DNA from: Taudactylus pleione
Lineage: Eukaryota; Chordata; Amphibia; Anura; Myobatrachidae
Reading direction: 5' to 3'
DNA: 64,000 nucleotides
NCBI GenBank assembly: GCA_031769625.1
Contig: JAUIMM010000701.1
Location: forward strand, 1 to 64,000
The notes under the pieces are model-generated. The model saw only the letters and a program-made list of their open reading frames with translations. It searched no databases and was not told where the DNA came from. This document shows, in pieces, positions 13,201 through 25,100 of this stretch. The position numbers and the translations under genes are program-made. Each line of letters opens with the position of its first letter. The first letter of the stretch is position 1.

Positions 13201-16178
13201 CCCAGCGTGTGTCAGAATCTTTTCCCTCAGGCCCAGCGTGTGTCAACATCTCCCCCCCAGCCCCAGCATGTGTCTCAGTCTCTATCCCCCCCAGCCCCAA
13301 CATGTGTCTCAGCCTCTTTCCCCCCAGCCCCAGCATGTCAGTCTTTTTTCCCCAGCCCCAGCATGTGTCAGCATCTTCCCCCCCAGCCCCAGCATGTGTC
13401 TTAGCCTCTTTTCCCCCAGCACCAGCGTGTGTCTTAGCCGCTTTTCCCCCAGCCCCAGCATGTGTCTCAGCCTCGTTCTCCCCCCAAAGCCCCAGTGTGT
13501 CAGCCTCATTCTGCCTCCATCTCCAGCATGTCACTGCCTCGTTCTTCCTGCCAGCATGTGTCCCAAGCCCAGCGTGTCGGCGTCTTTCCCCCCCAGTACC
13601 AGCGTGTCAGCCTCTTTTCCCCCCAGCCCCAGTGTGTGTGTCAGCCTCTTTCCCCCCCAAGCCCCAGTGTGTCAGCCTCACTCTCCCTCCATCTCAAGCA
13701 TGTCTCTGCCTCGTTCTTCCTGCCAGTATGTGTCCCAACCCCAGCGTGTCAGCCTCTTTCCCCCCCAGTGCCAGCGTGTCAGCCTCTTTTCCCCCCAGCC
13801 CCAGTGTGTGTCAGCCTCTTTCCCCCCAGCATGTGTGTCAGCCTCTTTTCCCCCCAGCCCCAGTGTGTGTGTCGGCCTCTTTCCCCCCAGCCCCATCGTG
13901 TGACAGTCTCTTTCCCCCCAGCATGTGTCAGTCTCTTTCTCCCCAGACCCAGCATGTGTCTCAGCCTCTTTCCCCCCCAGCCCCAGCATGTGCCTCAGCC
14001 TCTTTCTCCCCCAGGCCCAGCATGTGTGAGAATGTTTTCCCCCAGCCTCAGCGTGTGTCAGCATCTCCCCCCCAGCCCCAGCATGTGTCTCAGCCTCTTT
14101 CACCCCCATCCTCAGCATGAGTCTCAGTCTCTACCCCCCCCAGCCCCAGCATGTGTCTCAGCCTCTTTCCCCCCAGCCCCAGCATGTGTCAGTCTTTTTC
14201 ACCCAGCCCCAGCGTGTCAGCCTCTTTCCCCACAGCCCCAGTGTGTGTCGGCATCTTTCCCCTCCAGCCCCAGCATGTATCAGCCTCTTTCCTCCCCAGC
14301 CCCAGCGTGTGTCAGTCTCTTTCCCCCCAGCCCCAGCATGTATCTCAGCCTCTTTCCTCCCAGCCCCAGCGTGTGTCTTAGTCTCTTTCCCCCCAGCCCC
14401 AGCATGTGTCTTAGCCTCTTTCCCCTCAGCCCCAGCGTCTGTCAGTCTCTTTCCCCCCAGCCCCAGCGTGTATAAGCCTCTTTCCCCCCCAGCCCCAGCA
14501 TGTGTCAGTCTCTTTTCCCCCAGCCCCAGCGTGTGTCAGCATCTGCCCCCCCCAGCCCCAGCATGTGTCTCAGCCTCTTTCCCCTCCAGCCCCAGCATGT
14601 GTCTCAGCATCTTTCCCCCCCACACCCCAGCATGTGTCTCAGCCTCTTTCCCCCCAGCCCCAGTTTGTGTCAGTCTCTTTCCCCCCCAGCCTCAGCATGT
14701 GTCTCAGTCTCTACCCCCCCAGCCCCAGCATGTGTCTCAGCCTCTTTCCCCCAGCATGTGTCAGTCTTTTTCCCCCCAGCCCCAGCGTGTCAGCCTCTTT
14801 CCCCACAGCCCCAGTGTGTGTCAGCATCTTTCCCCTCCAGCCCCAGCATGTATCAGCCTCTTTCCTCCCCAGCCCCAGCGTGTGTCAGTCTCTTTCCCCC
14901 CAGCCCCAGCATGTATCTCAGCCTCTTTCCTCCCAGACCCAGCATGTGTTTTAGCCTCTTTCCCCTGAGCCCCAGCGTGTGATTTAGCCTCTTTCCCCCC
15001 AGCCCCAGCGTGTGTCTGTCTCTTTCCCCCCACCCGCAGCGTGTGTCAGTCTCTTTCCTCCCAGCCCCAGCGTGTCAGCCTCTTTCCCCCAGCCCCATTG
15101 TGTGTCCCAGCATCTCCCCCCCAGCCCCAGCATGTGTCTCAGTCTCTATCCCCCCAACCCCAGCATGTGTCAGTCTTTTTCCCCCCAGCCCCAGCGTGTG
15201 TCAGCCTCTTTCCCCCCCAGCCCCAGCATGTGTCTCAGCCTCTTTCCCCCCAGCCCCAGCATGTGTCTTAGCCTCTTTCCCCCCAGCCCCAGCGTATGTC
15301 AGTCTCTTTCCCCCCAGCCCCAGGGTGTGTCTCAGCCCCTTCCCCCAGCCCCAGCATGTGTCTTAGCCTCTTCCCGCCCCAGCATGTGTCTTAGCCTCTT
15401 TCCCCCCAGCCCCAGCATGTGTGTCTCTTTCCCCCCAGCCCCAGCATGTGTATCAGCCTCTTCCCCCAGCCACAGCATGTGTCTCAGCCTCTTCCCCCCA
15501 GCCCCAGCATGTGTCTCAGCCTCTTTCCCCCCAGCCCCAGCGTGTTTCAGTCTCTTTCCTCCCAGCCCCAGCATGTGTCAGTCTCTTTCCCTCCAGCCCC
15601 AGTGTGTGTCAGCCTCTTTCCCCCCAGACCCAGTGTGTGTCTCAGCCTCTTTCCTGCCCAGTCCCAGCATGTGTCTCAGCCTCTTTCCCCCCCAGCCCCA
15701 GCGTGTATCAGCCTCTTTCCCCCCCAGCCCCAGCGTGTGTCAGTCTCTTTTCCTCCAGCCCCAGCGTGTGTCAGTATCTGCCCCCCCCAGCCCCAGCATG
15801 TGTCTCAGCCTCTTTCCACTCCAGCCCCAGCATGTGTCTCAGCATATTTTCCCCCCCACACCCCAGCATATGTCTCAGCCTCTTTCCCCCCAGCCCCAGC
15901 GTGGTGTCAGTCTCTTTCCCCCCAGCCCCAGCATGTGTATCAGCCTCTTTCTGCCTAGCCCCAGCATGTGTCTCAGCCTCTTCCCCCCCAGCCCCAGCAT
16001 GTGTCTTAGCCTCTTTTCCCCCAGCCCCAGCGTGTGTCTTAGCCTCTTTTCCCCCATCCCCAGCATGTGTCTCAGCCTCGTTCTCACCCCAAGCCCCAGT
16101 GTGTCAGCCTCATTCTGCCTCCATCTCCAGCATGTCTCTGCCTCGTTCTTCCTGCCAGCGTGTGTCCCAACCCCAGCG
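4223..16178. repeat. Higher-order repeat copy 1 (modules A-B-C-D-E)
   Basis: Landmarks at 4,223, 5,613, 8,283, 10,671 and 13,575, with the next copy starting at 16,179, give modules A 1,390, B 2,670, C 2,388, D 2,904 and E 2,604 bp, total 11,956 bp. Diagnostic variants recur at the same place in the other copies: CTGACAGC before the landmark that closes A, CCCAAGCCCAGC before the D landmark, and CCTCCCTCTCCC after the C landmark. D and E begin with nearly the same sequence for over 1 kb, so one probably arose from the other by tandem duplication. Confidence 0.9.
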
Positions 16179-19100
16179 TGTCGGCGTCTTTCCCCCCCAG
16201 TACCAGCGTGTCAGCCTCTTTTCCCCCCAGCCCCAGTGTGTGTGTCAGCCTCTTTCCCCCCCAAGCCCCAGTGTGTCAGCCTCCCTCTCCCTCCATCTCA
16301 AGCATGTCTCTGCCTCATTCTTCCTGCCAGCGTGTGTCCCAACCCCAGCATGTCAGCCTCTTTCCCCCCCAGAGCCAGCGTGTCAGCCTCTTTTCCCCCC
16401 AGCCCCAGTGTGTGTGTCAGCCTCTTTTCCCCCAGCATGTGTGTCAGCCTCTTTTCCCCCCAGCCCCAGTGTGTGTGTCGGCCTCTTTCCCCCCAGCCCC
16501 ATCGTGTGACAGTCTCTTTCCCCCCAGCATGTTTCAGTCTCTTTCCCCCCAGACCCAGCGTGTGTCTCAGCCTCTTTCCCCCCCAGCCCCAGCATGTGCC
16601 TCAGCCTCTTTCTCCCCCAGGCCCAGCATGTGTGAGAATGTTTTCCCCCAGCCCCAGCGTGTGTCAGCATCTCCCCGCCAGCCCCAGCATGTGTCTCAGC
16701 CTCTTTCGCCCCCATCCTCAGCATGAGTCTCAGTCTCTACCCCCCCCAGCCCCAGCATGTGTCTCAGCCTCTTTCCCCCCAGCCCCAGCATGTGTCAGTC
16801 TTTTTCCCCCAGCCCCAGCATGTCAGCCTCTTTCCCCACAGCCCCAGTGTGTGTCGGCATCTTTCCCCTCCAGCCCCAGCATGTATCAGCCTCTTTCCTC
16901 CCCAGCCCCAGCGTGTGTCAGTCTCTTTCCCCCCAGCCTCAGCATGTATCTCAGCCTCTTTCCTCCCAGCCCCAGTGTGTGTCTTAGCCTCTTTCCCCCC
17001 AGCCCCAGCGTGTGTCTTAGCCTCTTTCCCCTCAGCCTCAGCGTCTGTCAGTCTCTTTCCCCCCAGCCCCAGCGTGTATCAGCCTCTATCCCCCCCAGCC
17101 CCAGCATGTGTCAGTCTCTTTTCCCCCAGCCCCAGCGTGTGTCAGCATCTGCCCCCCCCAGCCCCAGCATGTGTCTCAGCCTCTTTCCAGCCCCAGCATG
17201 TGTCTCAGCATCTTTCCCCCCCACACCCCAGCATGTGTCTTAGCCTCTTTCCCCCCAGCCCCAACATGTGTCTCAGCCTCTTTCCCCCCAGCCCCAGCAT
17301 GTCAGTCTTTTTTCCCCAGCCCCAGCGTGTGTCAGCATCTTCCCCCCCAGCCCCTGCATGTGTCTCAGCCTCTTCCCCCCAGCCCCAGCATGTGTCTTAG
17401 CCTCTTTTCCCCCAGCCCCAGCGTGTGTCTTAGCCTCTTTGCCCCCAGCCCCAGCATGTGTCTCAGCCTCATTCTCCCCCCAAGCCCCAGTGTGTCAGCC
17501 TCATTCTGCCTCCATCTCCAGCATGTCTCTGCCTCGTTCTTCCTGACAGCTTGTGTCCCAACCCCAGTGTGTCGGCGTCTTTCCCCCCCAGTACCAGCGT
17601 GTCAGCCTCTTTTCCTCCCAGCCCCAGTGTGTGTGTCAGCCTCTTTCCCCCCCAAGCCCCAGTGTGTCAGCCTCACTCTCCCTCCATCTCCAGCATGTCT
17701 CTGCCTCGTTCTTCCTGCCAGCGTGTGTCCCAACCCCAGCGTGTCAGCCTCTTTCCCCCCCAGTGCCAGTGTGTCAGCCTCTTTTCCCCCCAGCCCCAGT
17801 GTGTGTCAGCCTCTTTCCCCCCAGCATGTGTGTCAGCCTCTTTTCCCCCCAGCCCCAGTGTGTGTGTCGGCCTCTTTCCCCCCCAGACCCATCGTGTGAC
17901 AGTCTCTTTCCCCCCAGCATGTGTCAGTCTCTTTCCCCCCAGACCCAGCATGTGTCTTAGCCTCTTTCCCCCCCAGCCCCAGCATGTGCCTCAGCCTCTT
18001 TCTCCCCCAGGCCCAGCATGTGTGAGAATGTTTTCCCCCAGCCTCAGCGTGTGTCAGCATCTCCCCCCCAGCCCCAGCATGTGTCTCAGCCTCTTTCACC
18101 CCCATCCTCAGCATGAGTCTCAGTCTCTACCCCCCCCAGCCCCAGCATGTGTCTCAGCCTCTTTCCCCCCAGCCCCAGCATGTGTCAGTCTTTTTCACCC
18201 AGCCCCAGCGTGTCAGCCTCTTTCCCCACAGCCCCAGTGTGTGTCGGCATCTTTCCCCTCCAGCCCCAGCATGTATCAGCCTCTTTCCTCCCCAGCCCCA
18301 GCGTGTGTCAGTCTCTTTCCCCCCAGCCCCAGCATGTATCTCAGCCTCTTTCGTCCCAGCCCCAGCGTGTGTCTTAGTCTCTTCCCCCCAGCCCCAGCAT
18401 GTGTCTTAGCCTCTTTCCCCTCAGCCCCAGCGTCTGTCAGTCTCTTTCCCCCCAGCCCCAGCGTGTATAAGCCTCTTTCCCCCCCAGCCCCAGCATGTGT
18501 CAGTCTCTTTTCCCCCAGCCCCAGCGTGTGTCAGCATCTGCCCCCCCCAGCCCCAGCATGTGTCTCAGCCTCTTTCCCCTCCAGCCCCAGCATGTGTCTC
18601 AGCATCTTTCCCCCCCACACCCCAGCATGTGTCTCAGCCTCTTTCCCCCCAGCCCCAGTTTGTGTCAGTCTCTTTCCCCCCCAGCCTCAGCATGTGTCTC
18701 AGTCTCTACCCCCCCAGCCCCAGCATGTGTCTCAGCCTCTTTCCCCCAGCATGTGTCAGTCTTTTTCCCCCCAGCCCCAGCGTGTCAGCCTCTTTCCCCA
18801 CAGCCCCAGTGTGTGTCAGCATCTTTCCCCTCCAGCCCCAGCATTTATCAGCCTCTTTCCTCCCCAGCCCCAGCGTGTGTCAGTCTCTTTCCCCCCAGCC
18901 CCAGCATGTATCTCAGCCTCTTTCCTCCCAGACCCAGCATGTGTTTTAGCCTCTTTCCCCTGAGCCCCAGCGTGTGTCTTAGCCTCTTTCCCCCCAGCCC
19001 CAGCGTGTGTCTGTATCTTTCCCCCCACCCGCAGCGTGTGTCAGTCTCTTTCCTCCCAGCCCCAGCGTGTCAGCCTCTTTCCCCCAGCCCCATTGTGTGT

Positions 19101-22100
19101 CCCAGCATCTCCCCCCCAGCCCCAGCATGTGTCTCAGTCTCTATCCCCCCTTCCCCAACATGTGTCTCAGCCTCTTTCCCCCCAACCCCAGCATGTGTCT
19201 TAGCCTCTTTCCCCCCAGCCCCAGCGTATGTCAGTCTTTTTCCCCCCAGCCCCAGCGTGTGTCAGCCTCTTTCCCCCCCAGCCCCAGCATGTGTCTCAGC
19301 CTCTTTCCCCCCAGCCCCAGCATGTGTCTTAGCCTCTTTCCCCCCAGCCCCAGCGTATGTCAGTCTCTTTCCCCCCAGACCCAGGGTGTGTCTCAGCCCC
19401 TTCCCCCAGCCCCAGCATGTGTCTTAGCCTCTTCCCGCCCCAGCATGTGTCTTAGCCTCTTTCCCCCCAGCCCCAGCATGTGTGTCTCTTTCCCCCCAGC
19501 CCCAGCATGTGTATCAGCCTCTTCCCCCAGCCACAGCATGTGTCTCAGCCTCTTCCCCCCAGCCCCAGCATGTGTCTCAGCCTCTTTCCCCCCAGCCCCA
19601 GCGTGTTTCAGTCTCTTTCCTCCCAGCCCCAGCGTGTGTCAGTCTCTTTCACTCCAGCCCCAGTGTGTGTCAGCCTCTTTCCCCCCAGACCCAGTGTGTG
19701 TCTCAGCCTCTTTCCTGCCCAGTCCCAGCATGTGTCTCAGCCTCTTTCCCCCCCAGCCCCAGCGTGTATCAGCCTCTTTCCCCCCCAGCCCCAGCGTGTG
19801 TCAGTCTCTTTTCCTCCAGCCCCAGCGTGTGTCAGTATCTGCCCCCCCCAGCCCCAGCATGTGTCTCAGCCTCTTTCCACTCCAGCCCCAGCATGTGTCT
19901 CAGCATATTTTCCCCCCAACACCCCAGCATATGTCTCAGCCTCTTTCCCCCCAGCCCCAGCGTGGTGTCAGTCTCTTTCCCCCCAGCCCCAGCATGTGTA
20001 TCAGCCTCTTTCCGCCTAGCCCCAGCATGTGTCTCAGCCTCTTCCCCCCCAGCCCCAGCATGTGTCTTAGCCTCTTTTCCCCCAGCCCCAGCGTGTGTCT
20101 TAGCCTCTTTTCCCCCAGCCCCAGCATGTGTCTCAGCCTCGTTCTCACCCCAAGCCCCAGTGTGTCAGCCTCATTCTGCCTCCATCTCCAGCATGTCTCT
20201 GCCTCGTTCTTCCTGCCAGCGTGTGTCCCAACCCCAGCGTGTCGGCGTCTTTCCCCCCCAGTACCAGCGTGTCAGCCTCTTTTCCCCCCAGCCCCAGTGT
20301 GTGTGTCAGCCTCTTTCCCCCCCAAGCCCCAGTGTGTCAGCCTCCCTCTCCCTCCATCTCAAGCATGTCTCTGCCTCGTTCTTCCTGCCAGCGTGTGTCC
20401 CAACCCCAGCATGTCAGCCTCTTTCCCCCCCAGAGCCAGCGTGTCAGCCTCTTTTCCCCCCAGCCCCAGTGTGTGTGTCAGCCTCTTTCCCCCCAGCATG
20501 TGTGTCAGCCTCTTTTCCCCCCAGCCCCAGTGTGTGTGTCGGCCTCTTTCCCCCCAGCCCCATCGTGTGACAGTCTCTTTCCCCCCAGCATGTGTCAGTC
20601 TCTTTCCCCCCAGAACCAGCGTGTGTCTCAGCCTCTTTCCCCCCCAGCCCCAGCATGTGCCTCAGCCTCTTTCTCCCCCAGGCCCAGCATGTGTGAGAAT
20701 GTTTTCCCCCAGCCTCAGCGTGTGTCAGCATCTCCCCCCCAGCCCCAGCATGTGTCTCAGCCTCTTTCGCCCCCATGCTCAGCATGAGTCTCAGTCTCTA
20801 CCCCCCCCAGCCCCAGCATGTGTCTCAGCCTCTTTCCCCCCAGCCCCAGCATGTGTCAGTATTTTTCCCCCAGCCCCAGCGTGTCAGCCTCTTTCCCCAC
20901 AGCCCCAGTGTGTGTCGGCATCTTTCCCCTCCAGCCCCAGCATGTATCAGCCTCTTTCCTCCCCAGCCCCAGCGTGTCAGTCTCTTTCTCCCCAGCCCCA
21001 GCATGTATCTCAGCCTCTTTCCTCCCAGACCCAGCATGTGTCTTAGCCTCTTTCCCCCCAGCCCAAGCATGTGTCAGTCTTTTTCCCCCCAGCCCCAGCA
21101 TATGTCAGCCTCTTTCCCCCCCAACATGTGTCTCAGCCTCTTTCCCCCCAGCCCCAGCATGTGTCTTAGCCTCTTTCCCCCCAGCCCCAGCGTGTGTCAG
21201 TCTCTTTCCCCCCAGCCCCAGCGTGTGTCTCAGACCCTTCCCCCAGCCCCAGCATGTGTCTTAGCCTCTTCCCGCCCCAGCATGTGTCTTAGCCTCTTTC
21301 CCCCCAGCCCCAGCATGTGTGTCTCTTTCCCCCCAGCCCCAGCATGTGTCTCAGCCTCTTCCCCCAGCCACAGCATGTGTCTCAGCCTCTTCCCCCAGCC
21401 CCAGCATGTGTCTTAGCCTCTTTCCCCCCAGCCCCAGCGTGTTTCAGTCTCTTTCCTCCCAGCCCCAGCGTGTGTCAGTCTCTTTCCCCCCAGCCCCAGT
21501 GTGTGTCAGCCTCTTTGCCCCCCAGCCCCAGCATGTGTCAGTCTCTTTTCCACCAGCACCCACGTGTGTCAGCATCTGCCCCCCCCCCAGCCCCAGCATG
21601 TGTCTCAGCCTCTTTCCAGCCCCAGCATGTGTCTCAGCATCTTTCCCCCCCACACCCCAGCATGTGTCTCAGCCTCTTTCCCCCCCAGCCCCAGCGTGTG
21701 TCAGTCTCTTTCCCCCCCCAGCCTCAGCATATGTCTCAGTCTCTACCCCCCCAGCCCCAGCATGTGTCTCAGCCTCTTTCCCCCCAGCATGTGTCAGTCT
21801 TTTTCCCCCCAGCCCCAGCGTGTCAGCCTTTTTCCCCACAGCCCCAGTGTGTGTCAGCATCTTTCCCCTCCAGCCCCAGCATGTATCAGCCTCTTTCCTC
21901 CCCAGCCCCAGCGTGTGTCAGTCTCTTTCCCCCCCAGCCCCAGCATGTATCTCAGCCTATTTCCCCCCAGACCCAGCATATGTCTTAGCCTCTTTCCCCT
22001 GAGCCCCAGCGTGTGTCTTAGCCTCTTTCCCCCCAGCCCCAGCGTGTGTCAGTCTCTTTCCCCCCACCCGCAGCGTGTGTGTCTCTTTCCTCCCAGCCCC

Positions 22101-25100
22101 AGCGTGTCAGCCTCTTTCCCCCCAGCCCCAGCGTGTGTCTCAGCCTCTGTCCCCCCAGCCCCAGCATCTCAGCCTCTTTCCACCCAGCACGTGTCTCAGC
22201 CTCATTCCCCCCCAGCCCCAGCATGTATCAGCCTCTTTCCCCCCCCAGCCCCAGCGTGTGTCAGAATCTTTTCCCTCAGGCCCAGCGTGTGTCAACATCT
22301 CCCCCCCAGCCCCAGCATGTGTCTCAGTCTCTATCCCCCCCAGCCCCAACATGTGTCTCAGCCTCTTTCCCCCCAGCCCCAGCATGTCAGTCTTTTTTCC
22401 CCAGCCCCAGCATGTGTCAGCATCTTCCCCCCCAGCCCCAGCATGTGTCTTAGCCTCTTTTCCCCCAGCACCAGCGTGTGTCTTAGCCGCTTTTCCCCCA
22501 GCCCCAGCATGTGTCTCAGCCTCGTTCTCCCCCCAAAGCCCCAGTGTGTCAGCCTCATTCTGCCTCCATCTCCAGCATGTCACTGACTCGTTCTTCCTGC
22601 CAGCGTGTGTCCCAAGCCCAGCGTGTCGGCGTCTTTCCCCCCCAGTACCAGCGTGTCAGCCTCTTTTTCCCCCAGCCCCAGTGTGTGTGTCAGCCTCTTT
22701 CCCCCCCAAGCCCCAGTGTGTCAGCCTCACTCTCCCTCCATCTCAAGCATGTCTCTGCCTCGTTCTTCCTGCCAGCATGTGTCCCAACCCCAGCGTGTCA
22801 GCCTCTTTCCCCCCCAGTGCCAGCGTGTCAGCCTCTTTTCCCCCCAGCCCCAGTGTGTGTCAGCCTCTTTCCCCCCAGCATGTGTGTCAGCCTCTTTTCC
22901 CCCCAGCCCCAGTGTGTGTGTCGGCCTCTTTCCCCCCAGCCCCATCGTGTGACAGTCTCTTTCCCCCCAGCATGTGTCAGTCTCTTTCCCCCCAGACCCA
23001 GCATGTGTCTCAGCCTCTTTCCCCCCCAGCCCCAGCATGTGCCTCAGCCTCTTTCTCCCCCAGGCCCAGCATGTGTGAGAATGTTTTCCCCCAGCCTCAG
23101 CGTGTGTCAGCATCTCCCCCCCAGCCCCAGCATGTGTCTCAGCCTCTTTCACCCCCATCCTCAGCATGAGTCTCAGTCTCTACCCCCCCCAGCCCCAGCA
23201 TGTGTCTCAGCCTCTTTCCCCCCAGCCCCAGCATGTGTCAGTCTTTTTCACCCAGCCCCAGCGTGTCAGCCTCTTTCCCCACAGCCCCAGTGTGTGTCGG
23301 CATCTTTCCCCTCCAGCCCCAGCATGTATCAGCCTCTTTCCTCCCCAGCCCCAGCGTGTGTCAGTCTCTTTCCCCCCAGCCCCAGCATGTATCTCAGCCT
23401 CTTTCCTCCCAGCCCCAGCGTGTGTCTTAGTCTCTTTCCCCCCAGCCCCAGCATGTGTCTTAGCCTCTTTCCCCTCAGCCCCAGCGTCTGTCAGTCTCTT
23501 TCCCCCCAGCCCCAGCGTGTATAAGCCTCTTTCCCCCCCAGCCCCAGCATGTGTCAGTCTCTTTTCCCCCAGCCCCAGCGTGTGTCAGCATCTGCCCCCC
23601 CAGCCCCAGCATGTGTCTCAGCCTCTTTCCCCTCCAGCCCCAGCATGTGTCTCAGCATCTTTCCCCCCCACACCCCAGCATGTGTCTCAGCCTCTTTCCC
23701 CCCAGCCCCAGTTTGTGTCAGTCTCTTTCCCCCCCAGCCTCAGCATGTGTCTCAGTCTCTACCCCCCCAGCCCCAGCATGTGTCTCAGCCTCTTTCCCCC
23801 AGCATGTGTCAGTCTTTTTCCCCCCAGCCCCAGCGTGTCAGCCTCTTTCCCCACAGCCCCAGTGTGTGTCAGCATCTTTCCCCTCCAGCCCCAGCATGTA
23901 TCAGCCTCTTTCCTCCCCAGCCCCAGCGTGTGTCAGTCTCTTTCCCCCCAGCCCCAGCATGTATCTCAGCCTCTTTCCTCCCAGACCCAGCATGTGTTTT
24001 AGCCTCTTTCCCCTGAGCCCCAGCGTGTGTCTTAGCCTCTATCCCCCCAGCCCCAGCGTGTGTCTGTCTCTTTCCCCCCACCCGCAGCGTGTGTCAGTCT
24101 CTTTCCTCCCAGCCCCAGCGTGTCAGCCTCTTTCCCCCAGCCCCATTGTGTGTCCCAGCATCTCCCCCCCAGCCCCAGCATGTGTCTCAGTCTCTATCCC
24201 CCCAACCCCAGCATGTGTCAGTCTTTTTCCCCCCAGCCCCAGCGTGTGTCAGCCTCTTTCCCCCCCAGCCCCAGCATGTGTCTCAGCCTCTTTCCCCCCA
24301 GCCCCAGCATGTGTCTTAGCCTCTTTCCCCCCAGCCCCAGCGTGTTTCAGTCTCTTTCCTCCCAGCCCCAGCGTGTGTCAGTCTCTTTCCCCCCAGCCCC
24401 AGTGTGTGTCAGCTTCTTTCCCCCCCAGCCCCAGCATGTGTCAGTCTCTTTTCCACCAGCACCCACGTGTGTCAGCATCTGCCCCCCCCCCAGCCCCAGC
24501 ATGTGTCTCAGCCTCTTTCCAGCCCCAGCATGTGTCTCAGCATCTTTCCCCCCCACACCCCAGCATGTGTCTCAGCCTCTTTCCCCCCCAGCCCCAGTGT
24601 GTGTCAGTCTCTTTCCCCCCCCAGCCTCAGCATATGTCTCAGTCTCTACCCCCCCAGCCCCAGCATGTGTCTCAGCCTCTTTCCCCCCAGCATGTGTCAG
24701 TCTTTTTCCCCCCAGCCCCAGCGTGTCAGCCTTTTTCCCCACCGCCCCAGTGTGTGTCAGCATCTTTCCCCTCCAGTCCCAGCATGTATCAGCCTCTTTC
24801 CTCCCCAGCCCCAGCGTGTGTCAGTCTCTTTCCCCCCCAGCCCCAGCATGTATCTCAGCCTATTTCCCCCCAGACCCAGCATATGTCTTAGCCTCTTTCC
24901 CCTGAGCCCCAGCGTGTGTCTTAGCCTCTTTCCCCCCAGCCCCAGCGTGTGTCAGTCTCTTTCCCCCCACCCGCAGCGTGTGTGTCTCTTTCCTCCCAGC
25001 CCCAGCGTGTCAGCCTCTTTCCCCCCAGCCCCAGCGTGTGTCTCAGCCTCTGTCCCCCCAGCCCCAGCATCTCAGCCTCTTTCCACCCAGCATGTGTCTC